64,000 nucleotides of DNA from Rhizobium sp. ARZ01. Its GTDB lineage: Bacteria > Pseudomonadota > Alphaproteobacteria > Rhizobiales > Rhizobiaceae. Shown piece by piece: positions 52,777 through 64,000 of the stretch. The first letter of the stretch is position 1; each line of letters opens with the position of its first letter. The stretch covers positions 2,542,001 through 2,606,000 of the forward strand of contig NZ_JACVAE010000001.1 of the NCBI RefSeq assembly GCF_014851675.1, written 5' to 3'. A program made the translations under genes and the position numbers. The notes beneath the pieces are model-generated. The model saw only the letters and a program-made list of their open reading frames with translations, was not told the DNA's origin and ran no database searches.

Positions 52777-54129
52777 TCAGGCGGCGCTGCGCGCCGCACC
52801 GATCACCCCGACCAGCTCGTCGACGATGCGCTCGACCTTTGACCGGTCATCACCTTCCGCCATCACGCGGATCAGCGGCTCGGTTCCCGACGGCCGGATC
52901 AGCAGTCGGCCGTTCTTGGCAAGCGCGTTTTCCGCATCCGCGATCGCGGCCAGCACTGTTGCGTCCTCCAGCGGCTTGCCGCCGGAAATGCGCACGTTCT
53001 TCAGGATCTGCGGCACCGGATCGAAGCGGTGGCAAACCTCGCTGACCGGCTTGCCGCTGCGCTTGACGCAGGCCAGCACCTGCAGCGCAGCCACGAGCCC
53101 GTCGCCCGTGGTGCCGAAATCCGAAAGAACGATATGCCCGGACTGCTCGCCGCCGACGTTATAATCGTGCTGGCGCATATGCTCGACCACGTAGCGATCA
53201 CCGACCTGCGTGCGCTGCAAGCCGAGCTTCTTGCTCTTCAGAAAACGCTCCAGTCCAAGATTGGACATCACGGTCGCAACAAGCCCGCCACCCTTGAGCA
53301 TGCCGTCGGCAGCCCAGGTCTCGGCAATCACGGCCATCAACTGGTCGCCATCGATCAGCCTGCCGTTCTCGTCGACGATCTGCACGCGGTCCGCGTCGCC
53401 ATCGAGCGCAATGCCGATGTCGGCGCGCACTTCGTCCACCTTGCGCCGCAAGGCATCCGGATGCGTCGAGCCGCAATCGAGGTTGATGTTGGTTCCGTTC
53501 GGCTCTGCCCCGATCGTGACCACTTCGGCGCCAAGCTCCCACAGGGCCGCTGGCGCCACGCGATAGGCCGCACCGTTGGCGCAGTCGATCACGACCCGCA
53601 GGCCATGCAGCGTCACATCGCGTGGCAGGGTGCGCTTAGCGTGCTCGATGTAGCGGTCCTGCACACCGTCGATGCGCTTTGCCCGACCGATCTCGTCCGC
53701 CTTGGCGAGCTGCGGCACGGCGTCGTTTTCCAGAAGCGCTTCGATCTGCATTTCCAGCTGGTCGGAAAGCTTGTAGCCATCCGGGCCGAAAAGCTTGATC
53801 CCATTGTCCTGGAAGGGATTGTGCGAGGCCGAGATCATGACGCCGATATCGGCGCGCAGCGAGCGGGTCAGCATGGCGACGGCCGGCGTCGGGATCGGCC
53901 CGAGGACGAAGGCATCGACACCGGCGGCGGTAAAGCCCGCCACCATCGCGTTCTCGAGCATGTAGCCCGAAAGGCGCGTGTCCTTGCCGATGACGACCCG
54001 ATTGCGATGGGTGCCGCGGCGGAAGATAGTGCCCACCGCGATGCCAACCCGCATCGCAAGGTCGGGCGTCATGGGAAAAACGTTGGACTGGCCGCGGATG
54101 CCGTCCGTGCCGAAATAGCGACGCTTCAT
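52777..54129 (-). CDS. glmM: Phosphoglucosamine mutase
   Basis: GlmM converts glucosamine-6-phosphate to glucosamine-1-phosphate for peptidoglycan and LPS precursors. The 450-residue protein has [15 protein letters not shown] at the start, the phosphoserine loop [15 protein letters not shown], the metal loop [14 protein letters not shown] and the sugar-binding VGGEQSGHI, with [12 protein letters not shown] near the end. ATG 54129 follows AGGAGAAG closely and matches the family start. It is the last gene of the envelope series, 219 bp after ftsH. Confidence 0.96.
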   Translation of the reverse strand: MKRRYFGTDGIRGQSNVFPMTPDLAMRVGIAVGTIFRRGTHRNRVVIGKDTRLSGYMLENAMVAGFTAAGVDAFVLGPIPTPAVAMLTRSLRADIGVMISASHNPFQDNGIKLFGPDGYKLSDQLEMQIEALLENDAVPQLAKADEIGRAKRIDGVQDRYIEHAKRTLPRDVTLHGLRVVIDCANGAAYRVAPAALWELGAEVVTIGAEPNGTNINLDCGSTHPDALRRKVDEVRADIGIALDGDADRVQIVDENGRLIDGDQLMAVIAETWAADGMLKGGGLVATVMSNLGLERFLKSKKLGLQRTQVGDRYVVEHMRQHDYNVGGEQSGHIVLSDFGTTGDGLVAALQVLACVKRSGKPVSEVCHRFDPVPQILKNVRISGGKPLEDATVLAAIADAENALAKNGRLLIRPSGTEPLIRVMAEGDDRSKVERIVDELVGVIGAARSAA

Positions 54130-54290
54130 CTCTTCTCCTAAAATCTCATAGTCAGATATCGCTCCCGCCGGGGCCATGGGCTCGCCTCACTTCGCGCCAT
54201 ATCCATTTTGTGCGCCTTTTGCCACAGAATGAGCACGAGAGCATCTGAAATTGAATCTGATGTCGTTACAGCCCGTTACCAGCACGTCAT

Positions 54291-54322
54291 AAAACAAGAC
54301 CGGCCGCATTCTGCGGCCGGTC
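54291..54322 (-). terminator. Terminator of ftsH
   Basis: On the minus strand GACCGGCCGCA and TGCGGCCGGTC form a perfect 11-bp stem with a 3-base loop, followed by TTGTTTTATG. Confidence 0.88.
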
Positions 54323-54348
54323 CCATTCTAGATCTTTGTTTGGCGAAA

Positions 54349-56271
<1,923 letters not shown>

Positions 56272-56499
56272 CGGGCTTTCCGGGCACTTTCTCGGCTACA
56301 GGGGTTGCGCCGTCTCATTTGCACCTAACATAGGGTCGCACTGCCGCCTTGCCAAGGCAAACCGAACGGCGCCCGGCCGTTTCTGGAATTATCGTTGACA
56401 GCTATGGCGGTTTTGCGGTTCCGGCGGAAATTCGCGGGTACGTTGCCCGCCTTATGAACCATCTGGCCCGCTTTTGCCACGGCGCCAGTCGTCGCACCC

Positions 56500-57831
56500 C
56501 TACGGAATTGGCGGGGCCGGATAGGGCGCCCGCCCGAACAGCCCGGCGATCGCTTGCGCAAGCGGCAGATCGAACACCGGAAGGTACCGGTCGTAGGGCG
56601 CGAGCACCGGCTCGAGCGCGAAGTGTTCGTCACCCGCCTGTGTATCACCCGCCAGAACGAGCGGGCTGCTGCGCGCCGCGCGCCTGACGACACCCATTGG
56701 GACATCGCCCTCCCCGGATCCCAAGGCCGCCTCATCCATTGCGGACCGCACCAGAAGCTCTGTGCCGCTAAGGTTCTGCACCCGCCAGCGACCATCCCAG
56801 ACGGTTTGGTCGAACGGCGCGACGGTTGCGGGAGCAATGCCGCGATGCTCCCGGTAGAGATACAACCCCTCGCGGCGACGGTCGAACACCACCCTGCCCG
56901 CGGTCATCCGCGACAGCCTCCCGCTTGCGAGAAAGACCTTCAACCGGTCTCCGGCATCGGCCTCCAGCAGGTGCGCGCGGCCACCGAGCACCGCGATCAC
57001 GGCCAGCAGGGCGCGCCAATGCGCCTCATCGTCCATCGCCGACATGATCGCCCGAACAGGCAGCCACGCAAGGTCGGCACCGACGGCCCTGAACTCGCGC
57101 GAGAGAAACGCCGCCCCTTCCCGCGCCATCCGGGCTCGCACCTCGGCTGCCGCTTGTCCCGCGCCCTCGGCTGCCTCGCCCCGCAGCGTAGGTTCAGAAG
57201 CCCCCTCCACCCGGATGCGGACACGCTCGAAGTTGCGATTGACGTTGCTCGGATCCTCGAGCCAGTCCTGACCAATCCCTTTCAGATAGCCGCGAATGTT
57301 AGCCCGCGACGTACCAAGGAGCGGTCGCAGCACCCAATGGGTGCCGAAAAGGAGTGTCGCGGGCGCGATGCCGGCAAGGCCCACGCCATCGCTCCGGCGC
57401 GCCTTGCGCATCGCGATTGTCTCGCGCTGGTCGTCGAGATTGTGCGCTGTGACGATCGCATCCGCATCGTGGCTACGCGCGGCTTCTGCCAGCAGCGCAT
57501 GACGCGCCTCCCGGGCGCGCGCCTGGATACCTGCCTCAGGCTTCGGGCCATCCCAGCGACGCACCACATGCAGAATGCCCCGGCGCGCGCAAAGCGCTGC
57601 GACCCAGAGCGCTTCATCGGCGGACCCTGCGCGCAGCGCATGATCGACGGTACAGGCAATGAGAGAAAACCCGGAAAAGCCGCCCGTCTTCAGCGCGTCG
57701 TCCAGCGCGAGCAGCAGGCCAACGGAATCGCCGCCACCGGAAACGGCAACGAGCAACCTTGCGGGCTTTTGGAAACTTTTGAGAAAATGGGCGACCGTTT
57801 CGTCGATGCCCTGGCTATTGGGGCCGTTCAC
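56500..57831 (-). CDS. tilS: tRNA(Ile)-lysidine synthetase
   Basis: TilS converts C34 of the CAU-anticodon tRNA-Ile to lysidine so that it reads AUA. The 443-residue protein has the PP-loop VAVSGGGDSVGLLLALD (residues about 28-44), then ARRGILHVVRRWDGP, AHNLDDQRETIAMR and VLRPLLGTSRANIRGYL, all in the family order. Its start lies 17 bp after the cpoB stop, so the two genes are in one operon. Confidence 0.93.
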   Translation of the reverse strand: MNGPNSQGIDETVAHFLKSFQKPARLLVAVSGGGDSVGLLLALDDALKTGGFSGFSLIACTVDHALRAGSADEALWVAALCARRGILHVVRRWDGPKPEAGIQARAREARHALLAEAARSHDADAIVTAHNLDDQRETIAMRKARRSDGVGLAGIAPATLLFGTHWVLRPLLGTSRANIRGYLKGIGQDWLEDPSNVNRNFERVRIRVEGASEPTLRGEAAEGAGQAAAEVRARMAREGAAFLSREFRAVGADLAWLPVRAIMSAMDDEAHWRALLAVIAVLGGRAHLLEADAGDRLKVFLASGRLSRMTAGRVVFDRRREGLYLYREHRGIAPATVAPFDQTVWDGRWRVQNLSGTELLVRSAMDEAALGSGEGDVPMGVVRRAARSSPLVLAGDTQAGDEHFALEPVLAPYDRYLPVFDLPLAQAIAGLFGRAPYPAPPIP

Positions 57832-57848
57832 GACGTCGCTCCGTCGTA

Positions 57849-58826
57849 TCAGCAGCCGAGCCGGCTCTGCTCGCTCGTCACTTTGGTCTTCACGGCCTTA
57901 GAGGCGTTCGGGTAGCGCTTGCCAACCTCACGCAGCGTCGCGCAGGCGGTTTCGCGGTTGTCGAGCGCGGCAAGCGACATGCCGAGCTTCAGAAGCATTT
58001 CCGGCGCCTTCTTCGACTTGCTGTAGGTCTGGTGCGCGTTCAGGAACGTCTTGGCGGACTCGTTGAAATTTCCCTGCGAATACTGTGCTTCGCCGAGCCA
58101 AAAGCTCGCGTCCGCTGCCTTGTCGCCCTCGGGGAAGATGTCGAGATAGTCGCGGAACTCCTTCTCGGCGAGCGCGTAATCACCCGAAAGGACGTGGCCG
58201 TAACCAGCCTTGTAGATGTCGTCCGGATTGTCGAGCGAAGCACTTGCCTGTCCGCCGGCCGTCGGCAGGCCGCTGTCGACGTCCGGAAGCGCCCCGCTGC
58301 CGATCGAGGCGCTCTCGTTCACGTCTGCCCCGATCTGGTTGCCCTGCTCGTCGAAGCGGATCGAGCCGAGGTTCTGCTCCTGCGGGGCCAGACTGCCGGC
58401 GGAGGCCGTGTCGGTCGTGCCCGCGGCGGAAGGATCCGCCGGGAGCTGCGTTTCTGCCGTCTGGCTGGTGTCGGAAGCCTGGCCGAGTGGCTTTTGCAGG
58501 GCGCCGCTCTTGCCGGAACCCTTGCCGCTCTCCAGGTCCTGGAAGCGGAATTCGTTGTCTTCCTGGGTCTTGCGCAGTTGCTCCTGCATCTGCAGCAACT
58601 GGAAGCTCATCTCTTCGATCCGGCCATTCAGCGAACGGATCTGTTCTTCGAGTTCGCCGATGCGCATGGCTTCGTTGGCCTGCGCCAGCACGACTTCCTT
58701 GTTCGCCTTGCCGGTACCCGGCGTCAGGCCATTCACCAGCGCCGAGAGCGGAGACGCGTGCAGCGCGTCCACTGGCCCGGCGATGGCTGCCAAGCCAATC
58801 AGGCTTGCCGCGACGATTTTCTTCAT
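57849..58826 (-). CDS. cpoB: Cell-division coordinator CpoB (YbgF)
   Basis: CpoB is a periplasmic TPR protein that links Tol-Pal constriction to peptidoglycan synthesis. The 325-residue protein has a signal peptide (MKKIVAASLIGLAAIAGPVD), a coiled coil at about residues 45-105 (IGELEEQIRSLNGRIEEMSF), a Ser/Ala/Gly-rich linker and C-terminal TPR repeats (YKAGYGHVLSGDYALAEKEF). ATG 58826 directly precedes the signal sequence. It follows pal and is separated from it by two tandem terminator-like hairpins. Confidence 0.92.
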   Translation of the reverse strand: MKKIVAASLIGLAAIAGPVDALHASPLSALVNGLTPGTGKANKEVVLAQANEAMRIGELEEQIRSLNGRIEEMSFQLLQMQEQLRKTQEDNEFRFQDLESGKGSGKSGALQKPLGQASDTSQTAETQLPADPSAAGTTDTASAGSLAPQEQNLGSIRFDEQGNQIGADVNESASIGSGALPDVDSGLPTAGGQASASLDNPDDIYKAGYGHVLSGDYALAEKEFRDYLDIFPEGDKAADASFWLGEAQYSQGNFNESAKTFLNAHQTYSKSKKAPEMLLKLGMSLAALDNRETACATLREVGKRYPNASKAVKTKVTSEQSRLGC

Positions 58827-58924
58827 ATGACTTTGTCCTGTTCGTCCAAATCCGCGCATTTGCGCGCTGCCGCAGGTTTTTCCAAATGCTCCCAAAAAGC
58901 AACGGAGTTCGGCCAAAGTGTGAT

Positions 58925-58967
58925 AAAAAACTGCGGCCGTCGGAGCAATCATTCGTTTTCGGCCGCA
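58925..58967 (-). terminator. Second terminator-like hairpin after pal
   Basis: On the minus strand TGCGGCCG and CGGCCGCA pair around a 20-base loop, followed by GTTTTTTATC, a good U run. It lies just upstream of cpoB. Confidence 0.7.
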
Positions 58968-58974
58968 CCCCTTC

Positions 58975-59009
58975 AAAGCAGAAGGCCCGCCATCGCTGGC
59001 AGGCCTTCC
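58975..59009 (-). terminator. First terminator hairpin after pal
   Basis: GGAAGGCCTGCC and GGCGGGCCTTC pair (one G-T) around AGCGAT, followed by TGCTTTG. Confidence 0.75.
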
Positions 59010-59039
59010 GGGTAACTGTCTTCAGCCGACCTGCGCTGA

Positions 59040-59564
59040 TTACATTCCGGCGCCGCCGAGAACGGTAACAGCGCGGCGGTTCTGCGACCAGCAGGAGATG
59101 TCGTCGCAGACGGCGACCGGCTTTTCCTTGCCGTAGGAGATCGTCTTCATCCGGTTGGCCGGAACACCGCGGCTGACGAGATACTGCTTGGTAGACGTCG
59201 CGCGGCGGGCGCCGAGCGCGAGGTTGTATTCGCGCGTGCCGCGTTCGTCGGCATGGCCTTCGATCGTGATTGCGTAGTTCGGATACTTCTGCAGCCACTG
59301 CGCCTGCTTGTCGAGGGTCGCAGCCGCGTCGGCGCGAACCGAAGTGGAGTCGGTGTCGAAGAAGATGCGGTCGCCGACATTGACGGTAAAATCCTGCGTT
59401 GAGCCGGGGGTGGCATTGTTCAGGCCGAGGTCGCCGGCGCTGTTGGGCAGGTTCTTCTTGTTGGCGCAGCCAGCGAGAGCAAGACCCATGAACAGGGCAA
59501 GCATAGCGGGGTTGCGAGCGAGATTCTGCATGCGGCCAGCGGCCGGGATTTCAATGCGGCTCAT
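59040..59564 (-). CDS. pal: Peptidoglycan-associated lipoprotein Pal
   Basis: Pal ties the outer membrane to peptidoglycan and to TolB. The 174-residue product has a lipoprotein signal with lipobox LALAGC, then an OmpA-like domain (FFDTDSTSVRADAAATL; ITIEGHADERGTREYNLALG) and a conserved C-terminus (NRRAVTVL). ATG 59564 has GGAG eight bases upstream; an ATG at 59582 is less likely. It is separated from tolB by 233 bp, so it may have its own promoter. Confidence 0.96.
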   Translation of the reverse strand: MSRIEIPAAGRMQNLARNPAMLALFMGLALAGCANKKNLPNSAGDLGLNNATPGSTQDFTVNVGDRIFFDTDSTSVRADAAATLDKQAQWLQKYPNYAITIEGHADERGTREYNLALGARRATSTKQYLVSRGVPANRMKTISYGKEKPVAVCDDISCWSQNRRAVTVLGGAGM

Positions 59565-59797
59565 GAGCCGGTCTCCTTGCATCAGTTCGATAAGGCTTGG
59601 GTTTCAATCAGGGTTGCCAGACTGTAACCGCACGCGGTTAATCGGCTTTCAACGACTATGGTTAACAAATGCTTTCGCAATGATCCTCGTATCCCCGACC
59701 TAGAACGACAGACGCCGCCGAATCCCTCGCCGTTCGATGCCTGGTTTACAGGACTTTGAGGCGAGAAAGCGGCGGCGCGGTCACAATTTCGGGGCAA

Positions 59798-61099
59798 CTA
59801 CTCCAGAAGCGGCGACCAGGCAGGGTCGGAAGCGAAGCCGTTCGTCGGGATCTGCTGCTCGTTGTAGCCGGTCAGGTCGATCGAAAAGAGCTGCGGTCCG
59901 CCGCCGCCGGCATTCTGGCGGAAGAACATCAGCACGCGGCCGTTTGGTGCCCAGGTCGGGCCTTCGTTGTGGAAGCCCGATGTCAGGATGCGCTCGCCCG
60001 AACCGTCGGTCTTCATCACGCCAATCGAGAATTTGCCGCCTGATTGCTTGGTGAAGGCGATGAGATCGCCGCGCGGCGACCAGACCGGCGTCGAGTACGA
60101 ACCGTCGCCGAAGGAAATTCGGTTCTGGCCTGAACCGTCGGCGCTCATCACATAGAGCTGCTGGCGCCCGCCGCGGTCGCTTTCGAAGACGATCTGGTTC
60201 CCGTCCGGCGAATAGGAGGGGCCGGTGTCGATCGCAGCCGTCGACGTCAGGCGGGTGGTCGTGCGCGAGCGCAGGTCCATGGTGTAGATGTTGGCGTTGC
60301 CCTCCTGCTGGAGGCTCATGATCACCCGCTGGCCGTCCGGCGAAAAGCGCGGGGCAAAGGTCATGCCGGGGAAGTTACCGACGACTTCGCGCTGCCCGGT
60401 CTCGAGTTGCAGCAGGTAGACCCGCGGCTGCTGGCCCTCGAAGGACATGTAGGTGATTTCCTGGCGGCTCGGCGAGAAGCGCGGCGTCAGGACAAGCTCG
60501 TTGGAGTTGGTCAGCGCACGCGCATTGGCGCCGTCCTGGTCCATGATGGCGAGCTGGCGCTTGCGCGCGTTCTTCGGGCCGCTCTCGGCGACATAGACGA
60601 CGCGGGTGTCGAAGTAGCCCTTCTCACCGGTGATGCGCTCATAGATCGCGTCCGCGATGATATGGGCGACACGCCGCCAGTTCTCCGGCTGGGTGTAGAA
60701 CTGCTGGCCGGTCATCTGCTGGCCGGCAAACGTGTCCCACAGGCGGAACTCGGCGCGAAGGCGGCTGCCTTCCTGCGCCACACGGCCCGTGACGAGCGCC
60801 TGCGCGTTGATGACCTTCCAGTCCTCGAAGCGCGGCGGCTGATCGGGATTGGAGATCTTCTCGATGAAGGCCTGCTTGCTGACCGGGGCGAACAGGCCGG
60901 AGCGCTTCAGGTCGGCCGCGATCACGTCGGTGATCTTCTGGCCGAGATCGCCACCGGCGATAAAATCGGTCACCGCGATCGGCAGTGGCTCGACATTGCC
61001 CTTGTTGACATTGATTTCGACGAGCGCCATGGCCGGCGACACGGTCGCGGCAAGGCCGGTCAACCCGGCGGCAGAATGGAGAAAAGTGCGTCTCAACAT
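59798..61099 (-). CDS. tolB: Tol-Pal system translocation protein TolB
   Basis: TolB is the periplasmic beta-propeller that shuttles between Pal and TolA. The 433-residue protein has a signal peptide with a twin-Arg-like start ([19 protein letters not shown]), an N-terminal alpha/beta domain ([20 protein letters not shown]) and repeated WD40-like propeller blades with the SPDGxxI pattern ([16 protein letters not shown]). It follows tolA by 37 bp. Confidence 0.96.
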   Translation of the reverse strand: MLRRTFLHSAAGLTGLAATVSPAMALVEINVNKGNVEPLPIAVTDFIAGGDLGQKITDVIAADLKRSGLFAPVSKQAFIEKISNPDQPPRFEDWKVINAQALVTGRVAQEGSRLRAEFRLWDTFAGQQMTGQQFYTQPENWRRVAHIIADAIYERITGEKGYFDTRVVYVAESGPKNARKRQLAIMDQDGANARALTNSNELVLTPRFSPSRQEITYMSFEGQQPRVYLLQLETGQREVVGNFPGMTFAPRFSPDGQRVIMSLQQEGNANIYTMDLRSRTTTRLTSTAAIDTGPSYSPDGNQIVFESDRGGRQQLYVMSADGSGQNRISFGDGSYSTPVWSPRGDLIAFTKQSGGKFSIGVMKTDGSGERILTSGFHNEGPTWAPNGRVLMFFRQNAGGGGPQLFSIDLTGYNEQQIPTNGFASDPAWSPLLE

Positions 61100-61136
61100 G
61101 CTTTCTAGGCCTTCCTAGGGTTCATGCCTTCCGGCA

Positions 61137-62201
61137 TCACATCATTTCGCTCGGATCGAAGTTCACCACGACTTCGCTCCAGGCATCGTATTTGTCTTTC
61201 GGCAGCTTATCGAAGGGTGCCGACTTTAGGATCGCGCGGCGCGCACCGCCAGCAAGCGCCCGGCGTGCCGGTTCCGAACCGCCGGTCGCAACGACGTCCG
61301 GCTCGCCGATGATATTGCCGTCCTGATCGAGCTGCATGGTCACCTTGATCCGAACTTCGGTCGCGTCCGCCATGCCGGGGATGATCGACCAGTTGTTCTG
61401 GATCAGGCCGCGCAGCGCATCCATCTCGCTCATCGACAGCTTCGAGCCGCCGGTCGTCTTCTTGCCGCCGAGCGCGGCGGTTTCCGCCGAGCGCTTCGCG
61501 CCGCCGCCCTTGCTTTCGGTCTTGTTGAGAAGGGCAGCCACCTCGTCGGCGTTGAAGTCGCTCTCCTTGGCGGAAGCGGACTTCTTCTGCTCCTTCTTCT
61601 TTTCCTCGTTCTTGCGATCCTCGGTCTTGGCTGTCTGCGCTTGAGCGGGCTTCGGCTTCACTTCGGGAACGGGGCCGGTTTCCGGCAACGCTTCGGCTTC
61701 CGCGACCTCAGCCGGCGCCTCTTCGGTCGGCTTTTCTTCCGGCTTGGCGTCGGGCTTCACATCCTGCTTCGGCTCGGCCTTCGCCACTTCCGTGGCAGGC
61801 GTCGTCGCAGGCTCGGTCTTCTGCACCTCTTCCACCGGCTCCTTCGCCGGCTCGGGGGTCGGAATGGCCTTTTCGGATTTCGGGGGAGCGGCCGCCGTCT
61901 CGGCGTTCTGCGGCTTCTTGTCCGGCGTCGGCGGCGTCTTCATGTCGATATCGTTGTCGCCGGCATTTTCGGCATTTTCGACGACATCCTGGCGCTTTGT
62001 CGGCACCGGGGCCGACTTCTCCGCCATAGGCGCCTTCTTGTCGCCCTGCTGGATCTGCGTCAGTTCCTCGATCGGCACGATGTCGACCGGCATCGCCTCG
62101 ACGTCTGCGACGTCGAAACTTTCCGGACTGCCAATCGAGACCAGTGCCAAGGTGAGCACCAGTACATGCAATGCGGCGGATGTGGCGAGGCTGCCCTTCA
62201 T
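61137..62201 (-). CDS. tolA: TolA-like Tol-Pal bridging protein
   Basis: TolA spans the periplasm and transmits energy from TolQR to the outer membrane. The 354-residue protein has one N-terminal membrane helix (TSAALHVLVLTLALVSIG), a long Lys/Ala/Glu/Pro-rich helical stretch at about residues 60-230 and a C-terminal TonB/TolA-like domain (RGLIQNNWSIIPGM ... VRIKVTMQLDQDGNIIGEPD). It starts 10 bp after the tolR stop. Confidence 0.92.
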   Translation of the reverse strand: MKGSLATSAALHVLVLTLALVSIGSPESFDVADVEAMPVDIVPIEELTQIQQGDKKAPMAEKSAPVPTKRQDVVENAENAGDNDIDMKTPPTPDKKPQNAETAAAPPKSEKAIPTPEPAKEPVEEVQKTEPATTPATEVAKAEPKQDVKPDAKPEEKPTEEAPAEVAEAEALPETGPVPEVKPKPAQAQTAKTEDRKNEEKKKEQKKSASAKESDFNADEVAALLNKTESKGGGAKRSAETAALGGKKTTGGSKLSMSEMDALRGLIQNNWSIIPGMADATEVRIKVTMQLDQDGNIIGEPDVVATGGSEPARRALAGGARRAILKSAPFDKLPKDKYDAWSEVVVNFDPSEMM

Positions 62202-62211
62202 CGCGGTCTGA

Positions 62212-62661
62212 TCAATTATCCGGTTTCTGCTCGGTGACGAGGCCGATATTCGTGAAGCCCGCCTGCTGGATACGCGACATCACGTCCGCGATTACGCCGT
62301 AAGGGGCTGCTCCATCACCGCGAACGAAGATGCGCTCTGTGTAGCCGGTCGTGGCCACTGCTTCGAGCTTGGCCGCGATCTCCTCGACCGGGATCGCCGT
62401 TTCCTGCAGGAACACAGCGCCGTCAGCCTTCACCGATACGGTGATGGGTTGGGTTTCGGCGTTGAGCGCCTTGGCAGACGTCTTCGGCAGGTCGAGCGGC
62501 ACGCCGACGGTCATCATCGGAGCGGCCACCATGAAGATGATGAGGAGCACGAGCATGACGTCGACGAACGGCGTCACGTTGATCTCGCTCATGACGCCCT
62601 TGCGACCGCCGCGCCTGCGACGTCCACCGCCGCCCTTTCCTCCACCGACTGACATGCCCAT
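62212..62661 (-). CDS. tolR: Tol-Pal system protein TolR
   Basis: TolR is the ExbD-family partner of TolQ in the proton channel. The 149-residue protein has a Gly/Arg-rich start, INVTPFVDVMLVLLIIFMVA with the essential Asp in the single membrane helix, and a periplasmic domain (TVSVKADGAVFLQE ... FVRGDGAAPYGVIADVM). It begins 29 bp after tolQ. Confidence 0.95.
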   Translation of the reverse strand: MGMSVGGGKGGGGRRRRGGRKGVMSEINVTPFVDVMLVLLIIFMVAAPMMTVGVPLDLPKTSAKALNAETQPITVSVKADGAVFLQETAIPVEEIAAKLEAVATTGYTERIFVRGDGAAPYGVIADVMSRIQQAGFTNIGLVTEQKPDN

Positions 62662-62690
62662 GGCTTCGTCTCCTGCTTAGGCTCGGTCGA

Positions 62691-63407
62691 TCACTGTGCC
62701 GCCTGGCGCGGCTGCAGCTTCTCGTCGATCTGGCGCGAAAGGATGGCGGAGAATTCGTCGGCGAAACCTTCCATGCGCCCGGTCAGCTTGCCGGCGTCGG
62801 CCATGAACTTGTTGTAGGCGATAACGGCCGGGATAGCGGCCAGAAGGCCGATCGCGGTGGCAAGCAGCGCCTCGGCGATACCGGGCGCCACGACCGCAAG
62901 GTTCGTCGACTTCGATCCGGCGATCGCCTGGAACGAGGTCATGATGCCGACGACCGTACCGAAGAGACCGATGAACGGGCCGGCGGAGCCGATGGTCGCA
63001 AGCGAGCCGAGACGGGCCTCCAGCGCTTCGGATTCGCGCGCCAGCGTCACGTCCATCGCCCGGTCGATGCGCATCTGCAGGCCGATCGGCGAACGCGCTC
63101 CGCGCTCGAAGCTCTTCTTCCATTCGCGCATGGCGGCGACGAACATCGCGCTCATGCCGGAGGTCTGCCGGTCGGAAAGAGTGCGGTAGAGCTCTTCGAG
63201 CGACTGCCCGGACCAGAACACCTGCTCGAAGCTGTCGAGCTGCCGGCGGGCTCTGCCGAACGCCAACGTCTTGTCGACGACGATCGCCCAGGTCCAGACC
63301 GATGCCGCGATCAGCCCGATCATGACCAGTTTCACGACAAAGCCGGCCTGCATGAAGAGCGACCAGAGGCTCACATCAGCCGTTGCTGCCAAACCTACCT
63401 GTTCCAT
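62691..63407 (-). CDS. tolQ: Tol-Pal system proton channel TolQ
   Basis: TolQ is the MotA/ExbB-family channel subunit. The 238-residue protein has three membrane helices (FVVKLVMIGLIAASVWTWAI; GSAGPFIGLFGTVVGIMTSF; LLATAIGLLAAIPAVIAYN). ATG 63407 is chosen with GGGGACAG upstream; a longer frame is not supported. It is the first gene of the tol series. No ybgC precedes it, unlike the classical cluster. Confidence 0.95.
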   Translation of the reverse strand: MEQVGLAATADVSLWSLFMQAGFVVKLVMIGLIAASVWTWAIVVDKTLAFGRARRQLDSFEQVFWSGQSLEELYRTLSDRQTSGMSAMFVAAMREWKKSFERGARSPIGLQMRIDRAMDVTLARESEALEARLGSLATIGSAGPFIGLFGTVVGIMTSFQAIAGSKSTNLAVVAPGIAEALLATAIGLLAAIPAVIAYNKFMADAGKLTGRMEGFADEFSAILSRQIDEKLQPRQAAQ

Positions 63408-63961
63408 AGACTTCTGTCCCCGAATCCAAACACCCGGCACGGGCCATGGCCATCGCACCGGGTCTTCATCCTTGCCGGGCCGGCATCCGATGGGAGTTTC
63501 GGATCTGCCGAGCCGGCTCTTCGCAAACCTTTGGAGCTGGCGGGTCGAATGTGTCCGCAACCGCTCCGCGTTTCCGTCAAGAATGTCCGGTTGATGTCAC
63601 CGGCTGCCACGCCGATCTAACGCCTTCAACTGCCTTCTTGCCGTCAATTTTGGTTAAAGGATGACGTGCAGTGCACAAAATCCAGTGCTTCGAGTAAGAC
63701 ATCATTATGGTTAAGGGAGTATTACCGGGCGTAACCGAAATCTTGCTCCGGCAGTTTCATGCGCATGGAACCTAACCTTCGCCGGCGCATTTTCCCCGCC
63801 GTGGCCCTCACCGCCGGTCCGTCGACGTCACGCGATGAACCGGTGCGAATCACCCACCGTTTGAGGAAATGCAGTTTCGGGCTATAGTTTTTTTCGAAAT
63901 GCCTGGCCTCACGCAGGAGGTGCAGCATCCGGCGACCTCCGCTCCATCAGGAGACGACGAC
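63408..63961. promoter_or_regulatory. Divergent intergenic region, tolQ / ku
   Basis: This gap of about 550 bp separates divergent starts. It contains TTAA-N7-TTAC (63711-63725), one base from the CtrA consensus, in an A/T-rich patch 300 bp from tolQ. The rest shows no recognisable gene. Confidence 0.4.
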
Positions 63962-64000
63962 ATGGTTTCTCGGGCAATGTGGAAAGGACAGCTTCGGTTG
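63962..64000 (+). CDS. ku: Ku protein (non-homologous end joining), first 13 codons only
   Basis: The frame begins MVSRAMWKGQLRL, the characteristic start of bacterial Ku (MxxRAxWKGxLxLSLV). GGAG stands nine bases upstream of ATG 63962. Bacterial Ku binds DNA ends and recruits LigD. The gene runs off the right edge, so identification rests on this short but distinctive N-terminus. Confidence 0.7.
   Translation, partial: MVSRAMWKGQLRL

Overview
The window looks like chromosomal DNA of a Sinorhizobium/Ensifer-type alphaproteobacterium (Rhizobiaceae). The evidence is a high-GC, densely coding sequence. It holds a complete CtrA/SciP/ChpT cell-cycle block, an RpoH sigma factor with the rhizobial promoter form CTTGAA-N17-CTATCT, a KpsC/OPX capsule (K-antigen) pair, an EipA (DUF1134) envelope protein and a Ku gene beginning at the right edge. 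I see no rRNA operon, CRISPR array, insertion sequence, prophage or integrase.

Layout. 1-3.3 kb: the end of a capsule export and Kdo-linker locus on the minus strand. 3.6-8.0 kb: a GcvT-domain FAD dehydrogenase and a choline-kinase-like enzyme, divergent from a DeoR regulator. 8.4-17 kb: accessory metabolism and signalling, with a chemoreceptor carrying a C-terminal tether, two ring-cleaving VOC dioxygenases (one fused to a hydrolase), an FMN reductase, an SDR and an unusual GT29 sialyltransferase-family protein. 17.7-24 kb: an orphan NodT-type outer-membrane factor behind a tiny coupled leader ORF, a GntR/FAH-hydrolase pair, a MocR/EamA pair, a small lipoprotein and tRNA-Met. 24-33 kb: mnmA, a LuxR regulator, sciP, a UDP-xylose synthase, fliJ, ctrA, a receiver-domain protein, chpT and eipA. 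33-43 kb: a coiled-coil membrane protein, a SpoU methyltransferase, rluD, rpoH, a large Ala/Pro-rich membrane protein, purA, an EamA transporter and an HbpS/GlcG-family protein. 43-52.6 kb: a second chemoreceptor, an ELM1-like protein, serC-serA with a probable serC RNA leader, two paralogous outer-membrane beta-barrels and a methyltransferase-like protein. 52.7-63.4 kb: the envelope and housekeeping series tolQRAB-pal-cpoB-tilS-ftsH-glmM on the minus strand. The right edge holds the first codons of ku on the plus strand.

How the parts connect. The cell-cycle block carries a phosphotransfer protein (ChpT), the master regulator (CtrA) and its inhibitor (SciP). Sequences matching the CtrA consensus TTAA-N7-TTAA, perfect or with one or two changes, lie upstream of sciP, ctrA, eipA, one chemoreceptor gene and, in perfect form, both outer-membrane beta-barrel genes. 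This suggests that several envelope genes in this window are tied to the cell cycle. The items most worth a second look are the GT29 protein with a vestigial methyltransferase half, the dioxygenase-hydrolase fusion that keeps an internal ribosome site, the DeoR/kinase/demethylase cluster, the coupled leader ORF before nodT, and the paired CtrA boxes. No wholly unknown multi-gene system stands out.
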